A DNA stretch of 64,000 nucleotides. Source: Paenibacillus andongensis (GTDB taxonomy: Bacteria > Bacillota > Bacilli > Paenibacillales > NBRC-103111). This document shows positions 17,682 to 26,257 of the stretch, one piece after another. A program made the translations under genes and the position numbers. The stretch lies in the NCBI RefSeq assembly GCF_025369935.1, contig NZ_CP104467.1, forward strand, positions 6,455,001 through 6,519,000, written 5' to 3'. How positions within the stretch are numbered: the first letter of the stretch is position 1; the number at the start of each line of letters is the position of its first letter. Under the pieces are notes generated by a model. The model saw nothing but the letters and a program-made list of their open reading frames with translations, had not been told where the DNA came from and did no database searches.

Positions 17682-19232
17682 TTAAATCAACGTGACGTTG
17701 CTTCTGTTGCTTGTTGGGGTTTTGCGTTTATCAATGAGCCTGTTCACAGCGTCCAAATACGCTTTGGCGCTTGCTTCCAGAATATCCGTTGAAATACCGC
17801 GACCTTGAACAGATACATCGTTCTGCTTAAGAACAACGTGAACTTCGCCGAGCGCATCTTTCCCGTGGGACACGGATTTGATGGAGTAGTCATCAAGTTC
17901 AACGTCTTCCTTTGTTGCTTTATCAATCGCATTATAAATCGCATCAACCGAGCCGTTACCGACCGCGCTTTCCGCCACTTCGGTGCCGTCCTGAAAGCGA
18001 ACATGTACCGTTGCCGTTGGTGTCATTTGGTTGCCATAAGCAACCTGAAGCGTGCCTAACGCGAAAATTTCCGGCGTCTCGATCAATTTCTCTTCGATCA
18101 ATGCGCGAATATCTTCGTCTTCAACCTGCTTCTTGCGATCGGCCAAATCTTTGAACTTGGCGAAAGCCGCGTTCACTTGCTCGTCTCCGAGGTCGTAGCC
18201 GAGATCGATTAGCTTCTCACGGAACGCATGGCGTCCGGAGTGTTTACCCATCACGAGCTTACTTTCCTTGACCCCGATGGTCTCAGGGGAAATAATCTCG
18301 TAAGTCGTTTTCTCTTTGAGCATCCCATCTTGATGGATGCCGGACTCATGGGCGAACGCGTTAGCGCCGACGATCGCCTTATTGCCTGGCACCACCATGC
18401 CGGTCAGCTTGCTGACCAAACGGCTGGTGCGGTAGATCTCTTTCAGCACAAGCGACGTTTTCGCTTGGTAGAAATCCTGGCGCGTCTCGAGCGCCATGAC
18501 AACTTCCTCGATCGAGGTGTTGCCCGCTCGCTCGCCGATCCCGTTGATGGTACCTTCGATTTGATCGGCACCATTAAGCACCGCCGCTAGCGCGTTAGCC
18601 GTCGCCATTCCGAGGTCGTCATGGCAGTGCGCGCTCAGCTGAATCTTCTCAATGCCTGGCACGGTCTCCTTCAGCATTTTAAAAATATTACCATAGTCGT
18701 ACGGTGTCATAAAACCGACTGTATCCGGAATATTCACGACGGAAGCGCCAGCGCGAATAGCCATTGCTGTTACTTCTGCGATGAAATCCAGCTCAGTTCG
18801 ACCCGCATCTTCGAGTGAAAACTCGATTTTGCTGAAATACTTCTTCGCATATTTAATCGCTGCTTCGGCTGTCTCTAGCACTTGGTGTTTCTCCATCTTC
18901 AGCTTATGCTGGCGATGAATTGGAGACGTCGCTAGGAATAAATGAATACATGGGTCCTGTGCGCCCTGCAGCGCTTCGCGGACAGCCTCGATGTCACTTT
19001 CCTTCGAGCGGGACAAACCGATGACAGAGGCATTCTTGACGGCTCTAGCTACGGCATTCACGCCTGCCAAGTCACCAGGCGATGCAGCTGGGAAACCAGC
19101 CTCCATACGATCAACGCCAAGCTTCTCTAGCTGCAGCGCGATCTCGACCTTCTCCTGTGTGTTCAGGTTCACACCTGGCGATTGCTCTCCGTCTCTAAGC
19201 GTTGTATCAAAGATGTAGATTTTGCGCACCAT
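17682..19232 (-). CDS. leuA: 2-isopropylmalate synthase
   Basis: Condenses acetyl-CoA with 2-oxoisovalerate, the first committed leucine step. The 516 residues show DTTLRDGEQSPGVNL at the N-terminus (metal-binding Asp), SAHCHDDLGMATANA (metal-binding His pair), NGIGERAGN, and a C-terminal leucine-sensing regulatory domain (around 390-510). The ATG follows AGGAGG. Fourth gene of the ilv-leu unit, but separated from ilvC by a 319-base structured gap, so it may have its own regulation. Confidence 0.96.
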   Translation of the reverse strand: MVRKIYIFDTTLRDGEQSPGVNLNTQEKVEIALQLEKLGVDRMEAGFPAASPGDLAGVNAVARAVKNASVIGLSRSKESDIEAVREALQGAQDPCIHLFLATSPIHRQHKLKMEKHQVLETAEAAIKYAKKYFSKIEFSLEDAGRTELDFIAEVTAMAIRAGASVVNIPDTVGFMTPYDYGNIFKMLKETVPGIEKIQLSAHCHDDLGMATANALAAVLNGADQIEGTINGIGERAGNTSIEEVVMALETRQDFYQAKTSLVLKEIYRTSRLVSKLTGMVVPGNKAIVGANAFAHESGIHQDGMLKEKTTYEIISPETIGVKESKLVMGKHSGRHAFREKLIDLGYDLGDEQVNAAFAKFKDLADRKKQVEDEDIRALIEEKLIETPEIFALGTLQVAYGNQMTPTATVHVRFQDGTEVAESAVGNGSVDAIYNAIDKATKEDVELDDYSIKSVSHGKDALGEVHVVLKQNDVSVQGRGISTDILEASAKAYLDAVNRLIDKRKTPTSNRSNVTLI

Positions 19233-19322
19233 GTCACCTCCTAAAAGATTTCTATTAAATTGATTAAACCTAATTCTAACTGCTGACCGTTCCGTTCTTC
19301 AGCATTTGTCTCCGATCGTTTC

Positions 19323-19375
19323 TTGAAAACGTGTCCCCTCATCTGAATAAACAAAAGGTAGGGACACGTTTTCAA
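19323..19375 (-). repeat. 15-bp perfect inverted repeat upstream of leuA
   Basis: TTGAAAACGTGTCCC (19323-19337) and its exact complement (19361-19375) enclose a 23-base loop. It lies about 90 bases upstream of the leuA start. Confidence 0.85.
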
Positions 19376-19439
19376 ATACGAACGCTACGCTTCTCCGACA
19401 AACACTGAGCCCTCCACTGGGCATTTCGAAGAAGGATTT

Positions 19440-19461
19440 AAAGATTTAGATATAAATCTTT
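19440..19461 (-). repeat. AT-rich inverted repeat
   Basis: AAAGATTT (19440-19447) and AAATCTTT (19454-19461) form a perfect 8-bp stem with a 6-base centre. It sits between the two larger inverted repeats of the ilvC-leuA gap. Confidence 0.7.
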
Positions 19462-19479
19462 ACTCGTCTTTATAGTATT

Positions 19480-19521
19480 CACAGGGAGTGATTGGGAAAT
19501 TCTCCTCAATCACTCCCTGTG
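19480..19521 (-). repeat. 15-bp perfect inverted repeat downstream of ilvC
   Basis: CACAGGGAGTGATTG (19480-19494) and its complement (19507-19521) form a GC-containing stem with a 12-base loop about 30 bases after the ilvC stop. No T-run follows on the minus strand, so it is more likely an mRNA-stabilising or processing hairpin than an ordinary terminator. Confidence 0.85.
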
Positions 19522-19551
19522 GAAGGTATAGCTATAAATTAGTACTTATAA

Positions 19552-20544
19552 TTACTTTTTGATCCAGTGCATCATTTCGCGAAGTTGGGAACCAACAACT
19601 TCGATAGGGTGCTGTGCTTCATTGCGGCGAGTTGCGTTCATGAAAGCAAAGTTAGATTGATTTTCCAAGATGAAGTCGCGAGCAAATTTACCTTGTTGGA
19701 TATCGGAAAGAACTTCTTTCATTGCTTTTTTCGTTTCAGCTGTGATAATACGAGGTCCAGTTACATAGTCACCGTATTCAGCTGTGTTGGAGATGGAGCT
19801 GCGCATGGAAGCTAGTCCGCCTTCATACATCATATCAACGATCAATTTAAGCTCATGTAGACACTCGAAGTAAGCCATTTCAGGTGCATAACCAGCTTCA
19901 ACCAATGTTTCGAAACCTGCTTTAACCAGTTCAGAAGCACCGCCACAAAGAACAGCTTGCTCACCGAACAAATCAGTTTCTGTTTCTTCACGGAAAGAAG
20001 TTTCGATAACGCCTGCACGTGTACAGCCGATACCTTTTGCATAAGCAAGACCGATTGCTTTTGCGTTGCCAGTAGCGTCTTTCTCGATTGCGATCAAGCC
20101 AGGAACGCCAAAGCCTTCAACATACGTACGACGTACCATGTGACCTGGGGATTTAGGAGCTACTAAGAATACATCTGTACCTTCAGGAGCTACGATTTGT
20201 CCGAAATGGATGTTGAAACCATGGGAGAACATAATCGCTGCGCCTTTTTTCATGTTCGGTTGAATGGACTCACGGTAAACGCGAGCTTGTGTTTCATCCG
20301 GCATCAAGATTTGGATCACGTCAGCGCGTCTTGCTGCTTCTTCAACGGATACAACTTCGAAACCATCATTTTTTGCAGCATTCCAAGAACGTCCTTCACG
20401 AAGCCCGATAATAACGTTCAATCCGCTGTCACGCAAGTTTTGTGCTTGTGCGTGTCCTTGGGAACCATAACCAACAACTGCAATCGTTTTACCTTTAAGT
20501 ACCGCTAAGTCTGCATCTTTTTCATAGTAAGTAGTAACTGCCAT
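19552..20544 (-). CDS. ilvC: Ketol-acid reductoisomerase (NADP)
   Basis: Isomerises and reduces acetolactate/acetohydroxybutyrate on the way to valine, leucine and isoleucine. The 330 residues are a class I enzyme: VVGYGSQGHAQAQNLRDSG (dinucleotide site), LMPDETQ, APKSPGHMVRRTYVEG, and the metal-binding region ETFREETETDLFGEQ and ECLHELKLIVDMMYEGG. A GGAGG SD precedes the ATG. It lies third in ilvB-ilvN-ilvC-leuA, with inverted repeats on both sides. Confidence 0.97.
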   Translation of the reverse strand: MAVTTYYEKDADLAVLKGKTIAVVGYGSQGHAQAQNLRDSGLNVIIGLREGRSWNAAKNDGFEVVSVEEAARRADVIQILMPDETQARVYRESIQPNMKKGAAIMFSHGFNIHFGQIVAPEGTDVFLVAPKSPGHMVRRTYVEGFGVPGLIAIEKDATGNAKAIGLAYAKGIGCTRAGVIETSFREETETDLFGEQAVLCGGASELVKAGFETLVEAGYAPEMAYFECLHELKLIVDMMYEGGLASMRSSISNTAEYGDYVTGPRIITAETKKAMKEVLSDIQQGKFARDFILENQSNFAFMNATRRNEAQHPIEVVGSQLREMMHWIKK

Positions 20545-20588
20545 TCGAATAAATCCTCCTTTGATATGATGAATCCGTATTGTCTACC

Positions 20589-20669
20589 CCTTGAGTGGGT
20601 GTTTCAACGATTTACCCTTTTCAAGCGCTAAAGAGTAACCCGCTGAAAGCCCCACTCAAGGAGGCTTTC
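20589..20669 (-). repeat. Inverted repeats between ilvN and ilvC
   Basis: CCTTGAGTGGG (20589-20599) pairs perfectly with CCCACTCAAGG (20651-20661). The right arm can instead form a local hairpin with GAAAGCC/GGCTTTC (20645-20651 and 20663-20669). The two structures exclude each other, which is compatible with a switch or with mRNA processing; no T-tract follows. Confidence 0.6.
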
Positions 20670-20695
20670 CCTCTTTACCCTAACTGCTTTATGAC

Positions 20696-21187
20696 TTATT
20701 TAACTGAACCGCGAATCATGGCTGTGACTCCCGTGCGGGAAAGTTCACGGATGCCATAAGGACGAAGTAATTCGACCATAGCATCTATTTTATCTGAATC
20801 TCCGACAACTTGCACGATAATTGACGATGGCCCAATATCTACAACCGCTGCGCGGAATGTCTCTACAATGCCGAGAATTTCCGGGCGCATAATCGGTTCT
20901 GCATTGACTTTAATGAGTGCCAGTTCTCTGGCAACCATTGGGTTCGAGCTCAGGTCGATGACTTTAATCACGTCAATCAACTTGTACAATTGCTTGGAAA
21001 TTTGCTCAAGCGTGTTGTCGTCCCCTGTGGTAACAATAACCATTCGGGAAAGTCCGAGTTCTTCGGACTCCCCTACGGTGATACTTTCAATATTGAAGCC
21101 TCTGCGTCCGAACAAACCGGATACACGCTGCAGGACACCAGGCTGATTGTTTACGAGTACGGAAACTGTATGTTTAGTTGTCGTCAT
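20696..21187 (-). CDS. ilvN: Acetolactate synthase small (regulatory) subunit
   Basis: A 163-residue regulatory subunit with an N-terminal ACT domain (HTVSVLVNNQPGVLQRVSGLFGRRGFNIESITVG) that binds valine and gives feedback control, and a C-terminal domain ending GIRELSRTGVTAMIRG. It overlaps the ilvB stop by 4 bases, so synthesis of the two subunits is coupled. Also named ilvH. Confidence 0.95.
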   Translation of the reverse strand: MTTTKHTVSVLVNNQPGVLQRVSGLFGRRGFNIESITVGESEELGLSRMVIVTTGDDNTLEQISKQLYKLIDVIKVIDLSSNPMVARELALIKVNAEPIMRPEILGIVETFRAAVVDIGPSSIIVQVVGDSDKIDAMVELLRPYGIRELSRTGVTAMIRGSVK

Positions 21188-22929
21188 TCCGAATCCCCCA
21201 TTAACATGTCACTAATTGTATCGCCTGCTTTAACCATTGGGAACACGTTCTCTCCTTTTGGTACGACGAAATCAATAACGACAGGCCCCGGTGTATCGAG
21301 TGCTTCCTGCCATGCTCTTCTTGCTTCTTCCTTCGTCGTGGCACGCAAGCCTTTTACACCGTAAGCTTCTGCCAATTTCACGAAATCAGGGCTGCCAGCC
21401 AAATCAATGTGACTATAGCGGTTATCATAAATGATCTCCTGCCATTGACGAACCATGCCCAGCACTTGGTTGTTAATAATAACAACCTTCACCGGAATGT
21501 TGTTAATCGCACAGATCGCAAGCTCTTGCGCACACATTTGAACGCCGCCGTCGCCATTAATGGATACAACGAGTTTATCCGGGTTCCCCATTTGAGCACC
21601 AATCGCTGATGGGAATCCGAAGCCCATCGTACCAAGACCACCGGAAGTAACCAAGGAACGCGGGTTTTTGAAACGGTAGAATTGAGCAGCCCACATTTGA
21701 TGCTGACCAACGTCTGTCGTTACGATTGCTTCGCCTTTCGTCGTCTCACTAATCATTTCAATAACGAATTGTGGCTTCAGTTCCGTATCGGTATTGCCGT
21801 ATTTCAGCGGGAACTTCTCTTTGCTTTCCTGAAGTTCAGCAATCCAAGCTTCGCTCTTCGCAGACTTTGCTTTGATGTTCGCATATTCCAGAACAGCTTT
21901 CACATCGCCAACACACGGGATATCCGTCTTCACGTTCTTGCCAATTTCCGCAGGATCCACGTCAATGTGAGCGATTTTCTTCACTTTTGGAGCAAAACCG
22001 TTCAAATTCATCGTCACACGGTCATCGAATCTGGAACCGATAGAAATCAAGAGATCCGCGTTCTGAATGGCTGTATTCGCTGTAAACGTCCCGTGCATCC
22101 CTGGCATTCCGAGCCATAGCTCATGTCCGCTTGGGAAGCCGCTTAATCCGAGCAAGGTCGTTGCTACCGGAATCTGTGTTTTATTGACGAACTCGATTAA
22201 TTCTTTGGATGCGTCTGCGTATACAACACCGCCGCCTGCAATAATGACCGGACGTTCTGCTTCTTCGATAGCTTTGATCAGCTTATCCACTTGCAGTTTA
22301 TTCGGTTGCACCGTTGGGTTGTAACCGCGGATGCTTACATCCGTTGCCGGTTTAAATATCGTTTTATGAGCGGAGACATCCTTTGGAATGTCAATGAGAA
22401 CCGGACCTTTACGACCTGAGTTCGCTATATGGAACGCTTCATGAATGATGCGCGGCAGATCGTTTACGTCTCTTACCAAGTAGCTGTGTTTCGTAATAGG
22501 CATCGTAATACCCGTAATATCAGCCTCTTGGAAAGCATCCGTACCAATGAAGTTGGTAGCTACGTTCCCTGTGATAACGACGAGCGGAACGGAGTCCATA
22601 TATGCTGTAGCTATTCCTGTGACGAGGTTCGTTGCCCCCGGTCCGGAAGTTGCGATACATACGCCAACTTTGCCTGTGGAACGTGCATATCCATCAGCTG
22701 CGTGAATGGCTCCTTGCTCATGTCTTGTCAGTAGGTGGTTAAAATCGGAAAAGCCATGCATCGCATCGTAGATGTACAAAACAGCGCCGCCCGGATATCC
22801 AAAGACGCAGTCTACACCCTCCAGCAATAAGCTTCTTAGCAGAATCTCGGAGCCTGTAATCAGGTCCGGCTTCATAAGCTTCTCAATCAGTTCTTCTTTT
22901 GACCTCTTTGGTTCAGTTTGAACATTCAT
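21184..22929 (-). CDS. ilvB: Acetolactate synthase large (catalytic) subunit
   Basis: Thiamine-diphosphate enzyme that joins pyruvate units to acetolactate. The 581 residues include the catalytic Glu in RHEQGAIHAADGYAR, TSGPGATNLVTGIA, the central FAD-binding domain with GMPGMHG, and the TPP/Mg motif GDGGVQMCAQEL...NN. The start at 22929 has AGGAGG six bases upstream, better than a longer in-frame option at 22959. First gene after the T-box leader, so the operon is expected to respond to tRNA charging. Confidence 0.97.
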   Translation of the reverse strand: MNVQTEPKRSKEELIEKLMKPDLITGSEILLRSLLLEGVDCVFGYPGGAVLYIYDAMHGFSDFNHLLTRHEQGAIHAADGYARSTGKVGVCIATSGPGATNLVTGIATAYMDSVPLVVITGNVATNFIGTDAFQEADITGITMPITKHSYLVRDVNDLPRIIHEAFHIANSGRKGPVLIDIPKDVSAHKTIFKPATDVSIRGYNPTVQPNKLQVDKLIKAIEEAERPVIIAGGGVVYADASKELIEFVNKTQIPVATTLLGLSGFPSGHELWLGMPGMHGTFTANTAIQNADLLISIGSRFDDRVTMNLNGFAPKVKKIAHIDVDPAEIGKNVKTDIPCVGDVKAVLEYANIKAKSAKSEAWIAELQESKEKFPLKYGNTDTELKPQFVIEMISETTKGEAIVTTDVGQHQMWAAQFYRFKNPRSLVTSGGLGTMGFGFPSAIGAQMGNPDKLVVSINGDGGVQMCAQELAICAINNIPVKVVIINNQVLGMVRQWQEIIYDNRYSHIDLAGSPDFVKLAEAYGVKGLRATTKEEARRAWQEALDTPGPVVIDFVVPKGENVFPMVKAGDTISDMLMGDSE

Positions 22930-22989
22930 TGTGATCCTCCTCTCAAAAAGTAAGTCCATGTCATTCAGTGAGCTTTCTTAGACAATAAG

Positions 22990-23338
22990 AAAAACCCCTA
23001 TTCATCCCATACACGCACGTAACGTGTAAACGGGACGAAAGGGGTTCAAGCTTCCGTGGTACCACCCAAATTTGCTACGCGCCTCACAGCACATAGCCTT
23101 AGCAGGTATGTTCATGAAGAACAATACCCTCAGCACGATAACGTGTGCTCCTCCGATTTCCCCTATTGCCTGCGGCTGTGCCACATGTTTCAGGAAAACA
23201 GCTCCGAGGTGACTTCGTACGTAAGGGATTAAGGCGATGGTTTCAGCAAGTCCAACGCTCTCTGCGCATAAGTGCCCTTATTACTTCTTCCTCTTCATAG
23301 CCGATTCGTTAGTGTAGATCATCATATAGAATATGATT
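22990..23338 (-). promoter_or_regulatory. T-box leader of the ilv-leu operon, probable valine specifier
   Basis: On the minus strand the conserved T-box GGGTGGTACCACGG is at 23054-23067. It is followed by a terminator formed by ACCCC...GGGGT arms and a T-run (about 22990-23045). Stem I begins with GAAGAGGAAGAAGTAA and contains AGAGAG. On its 3' side GAA-GTC-ACCTC places GTC (Val) at 23211-23213 in the specifier position, next to the CCTC that pairs with GAGG. T-box RNAs bind uncharged tRNA and then antiterminate. The specifier was read by eye. Confidence 0.92.
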
Positions 23339-23345
23339 AAAGATT

Positions 23346-23374
23346 ATTATATGCATCCCTTGAAGAATAGTCAA
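23346..23374 (-). promoter_or_regulatory. Sigma-A promoter of the ilv-leu operon
   Basis: TTGACT (23369-23374) and TATAAT (23346-23351) on the minus strand are separated by exactly 17 bases. The start point would be near 23339, just before the T-box leader. Confidence 0.88.
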
Positions 23375-23445
23375 TAGTCAAACTGAATAAAACAAAATCA
23401 TGTGAGAGAAGATAATACCAATCTAGGAAAATAAGGGGGCTAACG

Positions 23446-24972
23446 ATGAAATCGTCCCTGCCAATCCCTTTCCCGCTTTCAACCAACCTGCAAGAGAATA
23501 TTGAACTGATCCTGAAAAAGCTTGGGACAAGCTCTGATGTCATCATTCGCCGTATGGATATTGGCATCTTTCCTGATACCAATGCGATTGCTCTTGTGTA
23601 CATAGAGGGTCTCGTTAAATCGGAAGCCGTTAATGAACATATTATCAAACCTCTTCTTACCACTCAAGAAACAGAGTTTTACTGGAATCAAGAAATCTGT
23701 TTTCATGACTTATTGAGACAAGCTTTAACCATTAGTAATTTGACCGCCACAATTGAGGGCGTAGACCTCTTGGCAGCTCTCTTGGACGGTAACACCGCCA
23801 TTATGGCTGACAGCTACAATGAAGTATTAATCGCCGGTACAACAGGGTGGGACAAACGTGCCATTGAGGAGCCTCAGACACAAACCGTCGTTAGAGGCCC
23901 GAAAGAAAGCTTTACAGAAGATTTGCGAACGAATACCTCCCTGCTGCGGAGGAAAATTAAATCGCCCGATCTTCGGTTTATTAGCCTGCGCTTAGGTCGG
24001 TATACGCAAACTGAAATCGTCATCACCTATTTGGATGGGATTGCTGAAGAGCATGTCGTTAAAGAAGTCAAGAATCGCCTTGACAGGATTGACGTCGACA
24101 GCATCTTAGAGAGCGGGTATATTGAAGAATTCATCGAAGATAGAACCTATACACCCTTCCCTACCATCATGAACTCAGAGAGGCCAGACGCCGTGGCAGC
24201 CGGTCTTCTCGAAGGGCAAGTTGCCATTATTGTCGATGGGACTCCTTTCGTCTTGCTTGCTCCGGTAACCTTTTTCAGATTTCTACAATCGAGTGAAGAT
24301 TATTATCAACGTTTTGATATTGCTACTTTCGTCCGCTGTATTCGCTATATGTCTTTTTTTGTTTCCATGCTGCTCCCCTCCTGCTATATCGCCGTCACTA
24401 CCTTTCATCAAGAAATGCTGCCGACAACCTTGCTGATCAGCTTGGCTGCACAGCGGGAAGGCGTCCCTTTCCCCGCCATTGTGGAAGCTTTCCTGATGGA
24501 AATTACGTTCGAGGTTCTTCGGGAAGCCGGCATACGAATGCCTCGTGTCATTGGTTCAGCCATATCTATCGTCGGTGCACTTGTGTTGGGGCAAGCTGCC
24601 GTGCAAGCTGGTCTTGTTTCAGCGGCTATGGTCATTATCGTTTCCTTCACAGCCATTTCCAATTTCGTTACGCCTGCGTTGAATATGGGTATAGCTGCCC
24701 GATTAATCAGGTTTGCCCTTATGCTGCTCGCTGGCACATTTGGCTTGTTTGGGATCATGGCAGGATGCATGGCCATCTTGATTCATTTGGCCTCTCTCCG
24801 TTCTTTCGGGGTCCCTTATCTGACTCCTCTTGCCCCTCTTGTTTTATCAAAATTTAGAGATATTTTTCTCCGAGTGCCTTGGGGGAAAATGGCTGGCCGT
24901 CCCTTAAGCAAAAATTACACCAGACAAGCACCGAACATGAAGCCGTCTCCTTCAAAGAGAGATAATCACTGA
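23446..24972 (+). CDS. Germinant-receptor A subunit (second operon)
   Basis: GerAA-type protein of 508 residues: a soluble N-terminal half (VYIEGLVKSEAVNEHIIKPL), RPDAVAAGLLEGQVAIIVDGTP in the centre, and membrane segments around QREGVPFPAIVEAFLMEI and GSAISIVGALVLGQAAVQAG. The start follows a GGGGG SD. First gene of an A-C-B operon reading rightward, away from the ilv-leu promoter. A likely forespore promoter must lie in the 70 bases before it, but I could not find a convincing sigma-G match. Confidence 0.92.
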   Translation: MKSSLPIPFPLSTNLQENIELILKKLGTSSDVIIRRMDIGIFPDTNAIALVYIEGLVKSEAVNEHIIKPLLTTQETEFYWNQEICFHDLLRQALTISNLTATIEGVDLLAALLDGNTAIMADSYNEVLIAGTTGWDKRAIEEPQTQTVVRGPKESFTEDLRTNTSLLRRKIKSPDLRFISLRLGRYTQTEIVITYLDGIAEEHVVKEVKNRLDRIDVDSILESGYIEEFIEDRTYTPFPTIMNSERPDAVAAGLLEGQVAIIVDGTPFVLLAPVTFFRFLQSSEDYYQRFDIATFVRCIRYMSFFVSMLLPSCYIAVTTFHQEMLPTTLLISLAAQREGVPFPAIVEAFLMEITFEVLREAGIRMPRVIGSAISIVGALVLGQAAVQAGLVSAAMVIIVSFTAISNFVTPALNMGIAARLIRFALMLLAGTFGLFGIMAGCMAILIHLASLRSFGVPYLTPLAPLVLSKFRDIFLRVPWGKMAGRPLSKNYTRQAPNMKPSPSKRDNH

Positions 24973-24998
24973 TATGCAATTAAGGAGGTGCTATGTAA

Positions 24999-26234
24999 AT
25001 GGGAACAAGCTTCTTTCACGGCTGGCTTCGCCTACTATCAAGTATCTTCTTATGCCTACTGCTATCCGGATGCTGGGATCGAATCGAGTTAAATCAACTC
25101 GGAATCACATCGGCAACAGCCATCGATTGGAACGGGAAAGACTGGACTGTTTCTTACCAGATTGTCATTCCTCAGACGATTTCGAGTCAAAGCATGGGTG
25201 GAAATGCCGGCCAGCAAGCACCCGTCATCGTATTCTCTACGAGTGGAGATTCCATTCGAGGTGCGATTCAAAAATCAAGCTTGGAAATGCCGCGTGCTCT
25301 GTTTTTTGCCCATAATCGAATTGTTGTCATTGGTGCGGAGGCTGCTAAGCATGGTATTTCCCAACTCATGGACATCTATTTGCGCAATGCGGAATCTCGA
25401 GAGACTGTCAACATATTCGTAACCAGCGGTGAAGGAAGAAGAATTCTGGAGCAAGTTTCGCCTATTGAGAAGCTGCCAGGAGCTGCCGTGCGCAATATGA
25501 TTCACAATGAAGAAAAAAATGGTTCTAATTTTAATCAAGTGATGGTTCACAATGTCATGATGGGGATGACGAGTGACTCTTCCTTTACTTTAATTCCTGA
25601 AGTGATCATTTCTGGCACCGGCATTAGGCCTGACTCTTCTATTGCAGAGTTAAAAAAAACAACTTCTGCAAACAAATTAAAATTGGGTAGACTTGGCATT
25701 TTCAAACAGGATAAGATCGTTGGCTGGTTTACTTCCGATGAAGGTTACGGAATTAATTGGATCCGGGATACGATTAATAAGACCGTTTTGTATATTGGCT
25801 GTTCCAAAGGAAGTAAAGATTTTAAATCCGCGATTCGAATCACCAAAGCGACAAGCAAACTTACGCCAATCCTTACAAGTGACGGGCATTGGGTTATGAA
25901 AGTGGAAGTAAATGCTTCAGGTGTTCTTATTGAGAATGGTTGCAACGACGACCTCTCAAAGCGAGAGGGTGTTAAAGCCACGGAAGACATTGCGAATGAG
26001 AAAGTTAAGAACTTGATGATCAAAGCTTTTCAATCTGCTATCGAGAAAAATGCGGATGTTTTTGGTTTTGCTGATGCGATTCACAGAAAGTATCCCAAGG
26101 TTTGGAAGAAAATGAAAAACGACTGGGAACAACAATTCCCTACCCTCGAATTAGAACCCAGTGTTCAGATTCACATTGAGCGAATTGGAATGAGTAGTAA
26201 GCCTTTTAAACAACTACTACATGATCACGAATAG
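24999..26234 (+). CDS. Germinant-receptor C subunit (second operon)
   Basis: Ger(x)C lipoprotein of 411 residues with lipobox LSGC and the classical start CWDRIELNQLGITSATAIDW, followed by the receptor N-domain (EMPRALFFAHNRIVVIGAEAAKHGI) and a C-terminal domain with KNADVFGFADAIHRKYPKVW. The start follows AAGGAGGT by 9 bases. Unlike the two C genes in the first operon it keeps the canonical CWDR motif, so the operons represent different receptor lineages. Confidence 0.92.
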   Translation: MGTSFFHGWLRLLSSIFLCLLLSGCWDRIELNQLGITSATAIDWNGKDWTVSYQIVIPQTISSQSMGGNAGQQAPVIVFSTSGDSIRGAIQKSSLEMPRALFFAHNRIVVIGAEAAKHGISQLMDIYLRNAESRETVNIFVTSGEGRRILEQVSPIEKLPGAAVRNMIHNEEKNGSNFNQVMVHNVMMGMTSDSSFTLIPEVIISGTGIRPDSSIAELKKTTSANKLKLGRLGIFKQDKIVGWFTSDEGYGINWIRDTINKTVLYIGCSKGSKDFKSAIRITKATSKLTPILTSDGHWVMKVEVNASGVLIENGCNDDLSKREGVKATEDIANEKVKNLMIKAFQSAIEKNADVFGFADAIHRKYPKVWKKMKNDWEQQFPTLELEPSVQIHIERIGMSSKPFKQLLHDHE

Positions 26235-26257
26235 TAAGTTATGGAAGGGAGCTTGCT

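Larger units (their letters stand above)
19233..19551 (-). other. Structured ilvC-leuA intergenic region
   Basis: A 319-base gap between two genes of one operon with no recognisable gene. It contains three perfect inverted repeats, listed separately, and a smaller GCCC/GGGC hairpin near 19410. None is followed by a clear T-tract on the minus strand, so simple termination is not obvious. RNA processing, stability or leader functions are possible. Confidence 0.6.

Noticed and set aside
23384..23420. Sigma-G promoter before the second germination operon (TGAATA...)
   Set aside because: No matching -10 at 17-18 bases; the apparent GATAATA is too far downstream.
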